A DNA stretch of 64,000 bases, from positions 620,001-684,000 of the forward strand of contig NC_015953.1 in NCBI RefSeq assembly GCF_000177195.2, written 5' to 3'. Shown piece by piece: positions 36,009-43,083 of the stretch. A program made the translations under genes and the position numbers. This stretch comes from Streptomyces sp. SirexAA-E (GTDB taxonomy: Bacteria; Actinomycetota; Actinomycetes; Streptomycetales; Streptomycetaceae). How positions within the stretch are numbered: position 1 is the stretch's first letter; the number at the start of each line of letters is the position of its first letter. A model generated the notes under the pieces. It was given only the letters and a program-made list of their open reading frames with translations, searched no databases and was not told where the DNA came from.

Positions 36009-36022
36009 CTTACGGCGTGAAG
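36009..36022. promoter_or_regulatory. Operator copy 1 of the TetR at 35359-36000
   Basis: CTTACGGCGTGAAG, an imperfect palindrome matching the second site at 36151 closely, placed over the leader of the tetR gene. Suggests autorepression. Confidence 0.6.
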
Positions 36023-36150
36023 CTTATGGGTGTTCCCTTTGCGAGCCCATGGGTGTCCCACCCGAGAAGAGGCGGCGCCGACACCCGTCGCCCCACACCG
36101 CGAAGTTCATCGGGACCGCCACTTGCCGACTTAGAACTAACGCGCGTAGC

Positions 36151-36164
36151 CTTACGGCCGTAAG
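36151..36164. promoter_or_regulatory. Operator copy 2 in the MDR oxidoreductase promoter
   Basis: CTTACGGCCGTAAG, a perfect 14-bp palindrome, 31 bp upstream of the oxidoreductase ATG. It shares its half-site CTTACGG with copy 1. Confidence 0.75.
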
Positions 36165-36194
36165 CACACGGGAGAAACCTCCAAGGGGTACGCG

Positions 36195-37241
36195 ATGAAC
36201 AGCACCGTCACCACCTCCGTCACCGAGATCGTCCTGCCCGGCGCCGTCGAGCCGGACGGCCTGGAGCTCCGGACCCGCGCGCTCGACGACCCGGCCAAGG
36301 GCCAGGTCGTCCTGCGGATGGACGCCACCGGCGTCTCGTTCGCCGAGCAGCAGATGCGGCGCGGTACCTACTACGACCAGCCGCCGTTCCCCTTCGTGCC
36401 CGGCTACGACGTGGTCGGCACCGTGACGGCGGTCGGCCCGGAGACGGACGCCGCGCTCGTCGGCCGCCGGTTCGCCGCGGTCACCAAGACCGGCGCGTGG
36501 GCCAGCCATCTGCTCGTCGACGCCGTGGACCTGATGCCCGTACCGGACGAGGTGGAGGCGGCCGCCGCGGAGACCGTGACCGTCAACGGCATCACCGCCT
36601 GGCAGATGCTGCACCGCGTCGCCGGGGTCCGCCCCGGCGGGACGATCGTGGTGCTGGGCGCCAACGGCGGAGTCGGCTCCACCCTCGTACAGCTGGCCCG
36701 CCACGCCGGGATCACGGTGATCGGCACCGCGTCGGCGCGCCACCACACGACCGTGCGCGAACTGGGAGCGGCCCCGGTCGACTACCGCGACCCGGACATG
36801 TACGGCCGGATCCGCGAGCTCGCACCGGACGGCGTGGACGCGGTCTTCGACCACGTCGGTGGCGCCGGAGTGGAGCAGTCATGGCAGCTGCTGCGCAAGG
36901 GCGGAACACTCGTCTCCTACGGCACCGCGGCCTCCAAGAACGACGAAGGCAACTCACAGCTTCCGGTACTGAAGCTGTTCGGACGGCTCGCCGCATGGAA
37001 CTCCCTGCCCAACGGCAAGAGCGCGCACTTCTACAACTTCTGGGCCGGGAAGCGCCGTTGCCGGGCCTCCTGGCAGCGGCGGATGACCGAGGACCTCACC
37101 CAGGTGCTGCGCCTGGTGGCCGACGGCACCCTCACTCCGCAGATCGCCGCGACGTACCCGCTGCCGGACGCCGCATCGGCGCTGTCCCTGGCCGAGTCCC
37201 GCACCGTCGCCGGCAAGATCGTCATCGTCCCTGAGGCGTGA
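36195..37241 (+). CDS. Zinc-independent MDR oxidoreductase (quinone-reductase-like)
   Basis: NADPH-dependent medium-chain oxidoreductase of 348 residues. VPGYDVVGTVTAVGPE lacks the zinc-binding Cys/His pair of alcohol dehydrogenases, and the nucleotide motif is VVLGANGGVGSTLVQLARHAG, as in quinone reductases and enoyl reductases. The closing GKIVIVPEA is typical. ATG 36195 follows AAGGGG. Likely induced when the divergent TetR binds an electrophile or similar inducer, since TetR-controlled MDR pairs usually answer to reactive small molecules; this is inference. Confidence 0.9.
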   Translation: MNSTVTTSVTEIVLPGAVEPDGLELRTRALDDPAKGQVVLRMDATGVSFAEQQMRRGTYYDQPPFPFVPGYDVVGTVTAVGPETDAALVGRRFAAVTKTGAWASHLLVDAVDLMPVPDEVEAAAAETVTVNGITAWQMLHRVAGVRPGGTIVVLGANGGVGSTLVQLARHAGITVIGTASARHHTTVRELGAAPVDYRDPDMYGRIRELAPDGVDAVFDHVGGAGVEQSWQLLRKGGTLVSYGTAASKNDEGNSQLPVLKLFGRLAAWNSLPNGKSAHFYNFWAGKRRCRASWQRRMTEDLTQVLRLVADGTLTPQIAATYPLPDAASALSLAESRTVAGKIVIVPEA

Positions 37242-37273
37242 CATCCGCACGCCGAACCGACTCCCCGCCACGC

Positions 37274-37298
37274 CGGCGGTCTGTGCGCGTGACCGCCG
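37274..37298. terminator. Weak hairpin after MDR oxidoreductase gene
   Basis: 8-bp stem CGGCGGTC (37274-37281) with GACCGCCG (37291-37298) and 9-nt loop, 33 bp after the stop. The rest of the 292-bp gap before the next gene shows nothing else. Confidence 0.4.
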
Positions 37299-37533
37299 CC
37301 GCCGGTAGGACACATCGCACACGTCGGCGTCCCGCCGGCCGCGACCGCCCTGCTCGATCGGGGCGGCCGGCGGACCTCGGCCGGCTCGTGACACCAAGGC
37401 CGCACACCGGCCCCGCCAGGCGCCGGCCCACCGGGCCCACGCCGTCCCCCGCTCCGCGCTCGAACACCTGGGTGACGCCTCGTGGGCTCACGCGCCCTCC
37501 GACGCTCCGCCCTGACTCCGGAGGAACCCCGCC

Positions 37534-38181
37534 ATGTCCGTCACCGCCCCACTCACCCCGGCCTCCACCGCCCCCGGCCGCCCGGCCGCGGCACGCCGCC
37601 CGGCCGATGTCGACAACCGCGCGACCTACATCAGCTTCGGGTTCGCCTACGTGCTCGGCCACGGCTCCGCCGCGGTCTCCCAGGGTGACGCCCCGCTGCT
37701 CGGCCTGCCCGGCTGGCTGCCCACGACCCTTCTCGGTGCCGGACTCGCCGTCGGCACCGTCCAGGCCACCGCCGCCGCCCTGCGTGCCCAGCGCGCCGCC
37801 ACGGAACCCGACGACGTCCTCTCCGGCAAACTCCTCGGCGCCGCCTGGGTCACCGGCTTCGCCGCCCTGTACCTCGCCATCACGGGCCTGACGTCCACCC
37901 TCGGCCTGCCCGACGTGCAATCCCTGCTCTGGCCCACCGGTTCCGGCTTCGTCGTCGGCCTGCTCTACATCGCGGAAGGCGCCCAACGCCGCAACCTGCT
38001 CCACTACGGCCTCGGCAGCTGGCTCGCCCTGACCTCCACCGCGGCGCTCCTCCTCGGCACCCCCGGCCTCTACTGGGTCCTCACCGTCGCCGGCGGCGGT
38101 GCCTACGCCGTCGCCACCCTCGCCGAGCACCGCCGCACCTCCTCCCCCGCAGGACGCCCCGGCACCCGCGGCGTCGCCTGA
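37534..38181 (+). CDS. Hypothetical membrane protein
   Basis: 215 residues with about six hydrophobic helices (ATYISFGFAYVLGHG, LPTTLLGAGLAVGTVQATAA, LLGAAWVTGFAALYLAITGL, GFVVGLLYIAEGA, LTSTAALLLG, WVLTVAGGGAYAVATLAEH) and a Pro/Ala-rich N-terminus. GGAGGAA lies 7 nt before ATG 37534. No family recognised. The 20 or so terminal residues are Pro/Ser-rich and probably cytoplasmic. It has no obvious partner nearby. Confidence 0.75.
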   Translation: MSVTAPLTPASTAPGRPAAARRPADVDNRATYISFGFAYVLGHGSAAVSQGDAPLLGLPGWLPTTLLGAGLAVGTVQATAAALRAQRAATEPDDVLSGKLLGAAWVTGFAALYLAITGLTSTLGLPDVQSLLWPTGSGFVVGLLYIAEGAQRRNLLHYGLGSWLALTSTAALLLGTPGLYWVLTVAGGGAYAVATLAEHRRTSSPAGRPGTRGVA

Positions 38182-38405
38182 GCCGAAACCACGCCGCCAC
38201 TCCGCCCGCACGGCGGAAGACACCGTCAGGAGAGGCACGCCGGGGCGTGACCGCCGAAGGCCCGGGCGGGATCCCCGCCTGCCCGACCGCCACGCACCGT
38301 ACGGCGGGCCGCACCGCCGACCCGGACTCCGTGAACTCGCCCCGGGCCGCCGCCTGTCGCACCGCGGCGGCCTGGCGGGAGCCTTCCGCGATGCGGTGCC
38401 GAGCG

Positions 38406-39719
38406 TCAGGTCGCGGGTCGGATCGCCACTTCCAGGCGGTCGAGGCCGCGCGACCCGTTGTTGATCAGCGGTCGGCGTCCGAGTACGCCGAAGCCGGCGA
38501 CCCGGTCCGCGAGTCTTGTCAGCAGTGCGCTCATTTCCGGCCTGGCGAGATGCATCCCGACGCAGACGTGCTCTCCCCGTCCGAAGGCGAGGTGGTCCGA
38601 AGGGCGGCGGGTGATGTCGAAGCGCGCGGGGTCCGGGTAGTGACGCTCGTCGCGGTTGGCGGATGCGTGGAGCAGCGCGACCCGTGACCCGGCGGCCAGC
38701 CGGACTCCACCGGTCTCGTGGTCTTCGGTGAGCACCCGGCCGAACTGGGGCGCCGGGGTCTCCAGACGCAGCGACTCGTTGATCGCGTGCGGGATCAACG
38801 AGCGGTCGGCGCGCAGCAGATCCCACTGGTCCGGGTTCTCGGCGGACAACGCGACCGCGTTGGTGATCGCGAGAATCGTCGTGTCCAGGCTGGGAGTGAC
38901 GTAGTCGAGCATCCTCGCCGGGCACTTCGCGTGCGGGATCTCGCCACGGTCGGCGGCCTCGTAGAGCTGTGCGGCCCAGCCGTCGGGGTCGATCTTCCCG
39001 GGCACGGCGTCATGCACGGCGAATGCCATGAACTCCTCGACGGCGGGTCCCGCCGCGGCCGCCCGGTCGTCCGCGGGTCCTTGGGTGTTCCAGATGGCCT
39101 CGGCCCACTCCAGCATCTTCTCCCGCCCGTGATCGGGGAGCCCGACCAGATCCGACACCACGGTCATGGGCAGGTACTCCGCCAGTTCGGTGACGACCTC
39201 GAACCGGCCCCTGCCGACCAGCCGCTCGACGACCCGGTCGGCCTCGGCCTCGCTCCGCGGGGTCACCTCACGCATCCGATCCGGCCGCGGCGGCCGCCCC
39301 AGCACCGAGCGCATCGCCGTGTGCTCGGGCGGATCACTGCAGAGCGTGATCCCCTCCAGTCGGGCGTTCACCTCCGGATCCACGAACACCCCCCGCGCCG
39401 AGGAGAACGTCTGCCAGTCCATCAGGGCGGCCCGCACCTCGTCGTAGCGGGGCAACGCGTGGAGCCCGTGGCGGGACAGGTACACCACGGGCCCGAGAGC
39501 CCGCAGCTCGGCGTAGACGTCGTACGGGTCGATGCGCGCCGATTCGGTGTACGGATCGACGTCACTGGTGGGTGTGCCGCTGGTGGGTACGGGGGACAAC
39601 GGGCCTCCAGGAGGCGGGTGGAGCGAAGGCGGCGGCGACCGGTGTGCTGGTGCCGGGCGGAAGGGAGAGCGGGGAAGGCCGAAGGCCCGCACGGACCGGT
39701 CGCGCCCGGCCTCGGTCAT
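38406..39719 (-). CDS. Cytochrome P450
   Basis: Haem monooxygenase. The ExxR pair (ESLR in the K helix) and haem loop FGRGEHVCVGMHLA are intact. The I-helix reads TPSLDTT where most P450s have AGxDT, so oxygen activation may be tuned differently. ATG 39719 overlaps the stop of the upstream gene as ATGA and gives 437 residues, but the first 50 (Pro/Arg-rich) are unlike P450s. A start further in, just before SDVDPYTES, with GGAGG nearby, is quite possible. No ferredoxin gene is adjacent. It is co-transcribed with the DinB-like gene upstream; substrate unknown. Confidence 0.88.
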   Translation of the reverse strand: MTEAGRDRSVRAFGLPRSPFRPAPAHRSPPPSLHPPPGGPLSPVPTSGTPTSDVDPYTESARIDPYDVYAELRALGPVVYLSRHGLHALPRYDEVRAALMDWQTFSSARGVFVDPEVNARLEGITLCSDPPEHTAMRSVLGRPPRPDRMREVTPRSEAEADRVVERLVGRGRFEVVTELAEYLPMTVVSDLVGLPDHGREKMLEWAEAIWNTQGPADDRAAAAGPAVEEFMAFAVHDAVPGKIDPDGWAAQLYEAADRGEIPHAKCPARMLDYVTPSLDTTILAITNAVALSAENPDQWDLLRADRSLIPHAINESLRLETPAPQFGRVLTEDHETGGVRLAAGSRVALLHASANRDERHYPDPARFDITRRPSDHLAFGRGEHVCVGMHLARPEMSALLTRLADRVAGFGVLGRRPLINNGSRGLDRLEVAIRPAT

Positions 39720-40327
39720 CCGCCCTCGGTGACGGGCGTGGGCGTCCAGTGCGGTGATCGGCCGGCGAAGCCCAGCAACCGGTCCAGCGCCGGGGCGTCC
39801 TGACTCACCGGCACCTCGGGGGCGAACGGCATGCCGGCGCCGCCCCGGTACTCCGGTTCGATCCGGTCGGCGAGCAGCGCGTGTGCCCGCTCCGACGCCG
39901 CGGGATCGGGCTGCCATTCCTGACCGGTGGCGCGGGCGATGTCCCAGCCGTGCACCACGGCTTCGGCCACCAGCATGCTCAGCACGCGGTCACCGGGGAA
40001 CGTGCCGCCCAGCGCGGGCACCCGCACGGAAGCCGTTTCGATGCCGTCGGCCAGGGCGGCACGCACGGCCGCCGAGAGTTCCCGGATCGCCGCGACCAGG
40101 ACCTCGGGCCCGTCGGGACCGGTGTAGGCCCGCGGGTCCGGCCGCCGGTCGCCGTCGGGGTCGGCCAGGACGATGGTGAAGTACCCGATTCCGCCGAGCA
40201 GATGCCGGCGCAGCGAGGCCACGTCGAGACCGGTACAGGGCGTGGGCGCCGTGTCCTGCCGGGGAGTCGTCGCGCCGATCACGCGTGCCAGGTGGTCCAG
40301 GACGGGAAGCACCGGATGGGAGGACAT
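39716..40327 (-). CDS. TIGR03086-type DinB/maleylpyruvate-isomerase-fold protein
   Basis: 203-residue four-helix-bundle protein. It begins with the LDHLARVIGA helix and TPCTGLDVASLRRHLLGGIGYF, and carries the metal-site-like AEAVVHGWDIARATGQ segment diagnostic of the actinobacterial TIGR03086 group (mycothiol-linked transferases among them). ATG 40327 has AAGGGGA 4-6 nt upstream. The stop overlaps the P450 ATG. Confidence 0.85.
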   Translation of the reverse strand: MSSHPVLPVLDHLARVIGATTPRQDTAPTPCTGLDVASLRRHLLGGIGYFTIVLADPDGDRRPDPRAYTGPDGPEVLVAAIRELSAAVRAALADGIETASVRVPALGGTFPGDRVLSMLVAEAVVHGWDIARATGQEWQPDPAASERAHALLADRIEPEYRGGAGMPFAPEVPVSQDAPALDRLLGFAGRSPHWTPTPVTEGG

Positions 40328-40476
40328 CGGTCCCCTTCGTTCGTCGGGGTGAACACGGACAGCGGGATGAGGAGGCGTCCGGCGTCCGGCAGCGGTGCGG
40401 CGACGGCGAACCCACCGAACGCGGCCACGGCCGCCGAGGCGCTGGACGCCGGACCGGAAGAGCATCCCGCGACGGG

Positions 40477-40630
40477 GGATCCTTCGCGTCGGCAAGAACT
40501 ACGTACGTACGTGGGCGCGCACCGCGCTGCCCGAGGCGCGCGGGCGTCCGCTCGGTCGCGACCGGCCCCGCTGCCCTGCGTACACGCGGGACCCCTGGGT
40601 CTACGTAATTCATGCCGACGCGAAGGATCC
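40477..40630. repeat. 154-bp element bounded by 29-bp inverted repeats
   Basis: The outer 18 bp (GGATCCTTCGCGTCGGCA at 40477-40494 and its exact reverse complement at 40613-40630) are perfect. The symmetry continues inward to TACGTA, giving 27 matches in 29. About 96 bp of GC-rich non-coding DNA lie between, containing CGTACGTACGT and CGGTCGCGACCG. It fills most of the 326-bp gap upstream of the multicopper oxidase. It could be a MITE-like relic or a long regulatory hairpin; I see no clear target-site duplication. Confidence 0.7.
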
Positions 40631-40653
40631 GTCCGCGCCGGGACGGTGTCCCT

Positions 40654-42156
40654 ATGAAACGACGCACAGCGCTGAAGGCACTCGGCTTCGGCATCGGGGG
40701 CGCGGCCGTCCTCACCGGCGGTGGCTACGGTGTCTACTACGCCGCCGCGAAGCAGGACACGGTCGGCGAGGTCACCTTCGACACGGCCCTGTCGGTCCCG
40801 CCGCTGGCGGAGTCGACGGTCGACTCCACGGGTACCCGGGTCCTCACGCTCGGCATCCGGTCGGGCAGGACCCGGTTCAAGGCCGGGTCGGCCACCCGCA
40901 CCTGGGGCGTGAACGGTACCTACCTCGGTCCGACGATCCGCGCACGGCGCGGCGAGCGGGTCGAGTTCGCCGTGCACAACGGCCTGGACCGGGAGACCTC
41001 GATCCACTGGCACGGGATGCACCTGCCCGCGGCCATGGACGGCGGACCGCACCAGACCGTCGCGGCCGGAGAGACCTGGCGACCAGGGTGGACGATCGAT
41101 CAGCCCGCCGCGTCGCTCTGGTACCACCCGCACGTACACGGCTCGACCGCCGACCACATGTACCGGGGCCTGGCCGGACTGTTCATCGTCGACGACGAGG
41201 ACTCCGAGGCGTCGACGCTGCCGTCCGAGTACGGCGTCGACGACCTCCCGATGGTCGTTCAGGACCGTGCGTTCGACGGGGACAACCAGTTCCGGGAGCG
41301 GGTGCCGCTGGGCGGCTCGCTGGGCGTGATCGGCGACGAGGTGCTCGTCAACGGCACGATCGGCCCGTACGTCGACGTCACGACCGAGCTCGTACGGCTG
41401 CGGCTCCTCAACGGCTCCAACGCCCGCCTGTACCACTTCGGGTTCTCCGACGACCGGACGTTCTCGCTCGTGGCCACCGACGGCGGTCTGCTCGCCAGAC
41501 CGTGGAACACCGAGCGCCTGTACCTCTCACCGGGGGAACGCGCCGAGATCGTGGTCGCCTTCAAGCCGGGAGAACGGGTCGAACTGCGCTCCTACCCGTC
41601 CGAGTACGGCGGCACCCTGGGACGGGTCGACGGCTTCGACGACCGTCTCGACATCTGCCAGTTCCGGGCCGCGGCCACCCTGTCCGACGGCGCCGGCATA
41701 CCTGCCTCGCTCGGAATCGCGCCGGACCTCGCCGGCGAAGAGGTCGCGCGAGAACGCTCCTTCGTACTCGCCTCGGACCGGATCAACAGCCGGTCGATGG
41801 CGATGGACCGCATCGACTTCGGTGTCCGCGAGGGCACCGTCGAGGTGTGGGACGTGGTCAACGACAACGGGTTCCTGCACAACTTCCACGTCCACGACGT
41901 GCGGTTCCAGGTGCTGGCGGTCGACGGCGGGAAGCCGGAACCACACCTGCGCGGCTGGAAGGACACCGTCCTGCTGGCACAGGGAAAGCACTACCGGCTG
42001 GCGATGCGCTTCCACGGCCACACCGACCCGAACACCCCGTACATGTACCACTGCCACCTCTTGCGGCACGAGGACGACGGAATGATGGGCCAGTTCGTCG
42101 TCCTGGGCGAGGGCGAGAAGGTCGGCGCGGTGCCGCGGTCACACCACCACTCCTGA
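40654..42156 (+). CDS. Tat-exported multicopper oxidase (CueO/bilirubin-oxidase-like)
   Basis: Periplasm-side or extracellular copper oxidase of 500 residues. A Tat-type leader (MKRRTALKALGFGIGG) precedes three cupredoxin domains. The four copper motifs are complete: IHWHGMH, YHPHVHG, HNFHVHD and YHCHLLRHEDDGMM. ATG 40654 is chosen over the ATG at 40612, which lies inside the inverted-repeat element. A His-rich C-terminus (SHHHS) could bind metal. Followed 90 bp later by an SRPBCC lipoprotein gene on the same strand. Roles in copper tolerance or phenol oxidation are the family norm. Confidence 0.93.
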   Translation: MKRRTALKALGFGIGGAAVLTGGGYGVYYAAAKQDTVGEVTFDTALSVPPLAESTVDSTGTRVLTLGIRSGRTRFKAGSATRTWGVNGTYLGPTIRARRGERVEFAVHNGLDRETSIHWHGMHLPAAMDGGPHQTVAAGETWRPGWTIDQPAASLWYHPHVHGSTADHMYRGLAGLFIVDDEDSEASTLPSEYGVDDLPMVVQDRAFDGDNQFRERVPLGGSLGVIGDEVLVNGTIGPYVDVTTELVRLRLLNGSNARLYHFGFSDDRTFSLVATDGGLLARPWNTERLYLSPGERAEIVVAFKPGERVELRSYPSEYGGTLGRVDGFDDRLDICQFRAAATLSDGAGIPASLGIAPDLAGEEVARERSFVLASDRINSRSMAMDRIDFGVREGTVEVWDVVNDNGFLHNFHVHDVRFQVLAVDGGKPEPHLRGWKDTVLLAQGKHYRLAMRFHGHTDPNTPYMYHCHLLRHEDDGMMGQFVVLGEGEKVGAVPRSHHHS

Positions 42157-42227
42157 CATCTCCACCGCCTCTCCGGCACCTCCACCGCCACTCGGCATCT
42201 CCGCCGCCCTCCGGCATCTCCACCACG
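42157..42227. repeat. 19-20-bp direct repeats, 3.5 copies
   Basis: CATCTCCACCGCC-type units at 42157-42176, 42177-42195, 42196-42214 and a partial unit from 42215. They begin directly at the multicopper oxidase stop and fill the gap up to the ribosome site of the next gene. Confidence 0.65.
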
Positions 42228-42246
42228 ACGAGAGACAAGGATCTCC

Positions 42247-42942
42247 ATGCACATCTCCGCCTCCCCGCGTCACCCCGCCAGGAAGGCCGCCGCGACGGTC
42301 GCCGCGGCCGTGGCCCTGTCCATCGCCCTCCGCGGTTGCGCCTCCGGCGACTCCGGGCCAGGGACCCAGGACGCCAGGACCCCCGCCGCTTCCGCCACCG
42401 GGGCGGCCGGACAGGCCCAGGACGACCGGTGCGGCGGGAGGAGCACGGACTCCGGGGCGGCCGTCACCCGCTCTGCCGACATCGACATCGACGCTCCCGC
42501 CGAACAGGTCTGGGACGTGCACACCGACGTCGTGAGGTGGAAGGAGTGGCAGGACGCGGTCCTGACCGTCGAACGCCTCGACTCCGGCGCCTTCTCCTCC
42601 ACGTCCCGGTTCCGGTGGACCACGCCCGTCCCCGCGTCGGAATTCGCTCCGGCGGACACCCTGACGATCACGTCGGGCGTCAAGCACGTGGAGTCCGGCA
42701 GGTGCGTGATCTGGGAAGGGCCCGCGAAGGGCAAGGCGATCACCATCGACAAGGGAACACACCTCTGGATCTTCACCAAGACCGACAAGGGCACCCACGT
42801 ACACACCCAGGAGTCCTGGGACGCCCCGCTGTTGGACTCGCTGCAAGGCGCCGACCGTGACGCCGTCGCCGACATGCTGGGCGGAGGGCTGGAGGTCTGG
42901 CTCCAGGCGCTGAAGGCCGAAGTCGAGGCCCCGGCGAACTGA
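42247..42942 (+). CDS. Lipoprotein with SRPBCC (START-like) domain
   Basis: 231 residues. A lipoprotein-type leader ends at RGC (lipid Cys near 31) and a Ser/Ala/Gly-rich spacer of about 45 residues follows. An SRPBCC fold comes after that: DIDIDAPAEQVWDVHTDVVRWKEWQ, then SRFRWTTP, and a C-terminal long helix (LLDSLQGADRDAVADMLGGGLEVWL). Surface-anchored SRPBCC proteins are uncommon; cytoplasmic ones bind hydrophobic ligands. AAGGA lies 7 nt before ATG 42247. Probably co-transcribed with the multicopper oxidase. Confidence 0.82.
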   Translation: MHISASPRHPARKAAATVAAAVALSIALRGCASGDSGPGTQDARTPAASATGAAGQAQDDRCGGRSTDSGAAVTRSADIDIDAPAEQVWDVHTDVVRWKEWQDAVLTVERLDSGAFSSTSRFRWTTPVPASEFAPADTLTITSGVKHVESGRCVIWEGPAKGKAITIDKGTHLWIFTKTDKGTHVHTQESWDAPLLDSLQGADRDAVADMLGGGLEVWLQALKAEVEAPAN

Positions 42943-43083
42943 CGGCCGTACCGCGCCGCCCTGTACGGCGGAGCCGACGACGCCCCGGGCCGTCCGGACG
43001 GCCCTGGGACGGCTCGACGACCCCGCGGCCGACTCGGTGCCCTCGGGCCGGGGCGATGACCTGCGCGCTGTAGCCTACGCGCT

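Noticed and set aside
40331-40476. Minus-strand hydrophobic frame (ASSASAAVAAFGGFAVAAPL) left of the inverted-repeat element
   Set aside because: Could be the tail of a lost membrane protein, but it has no start and no clear similarity.
40498-40511. TACGTACGTACGT microsatellite
   Set aside because: Only three units; treated as part of the inverted-repeat element.
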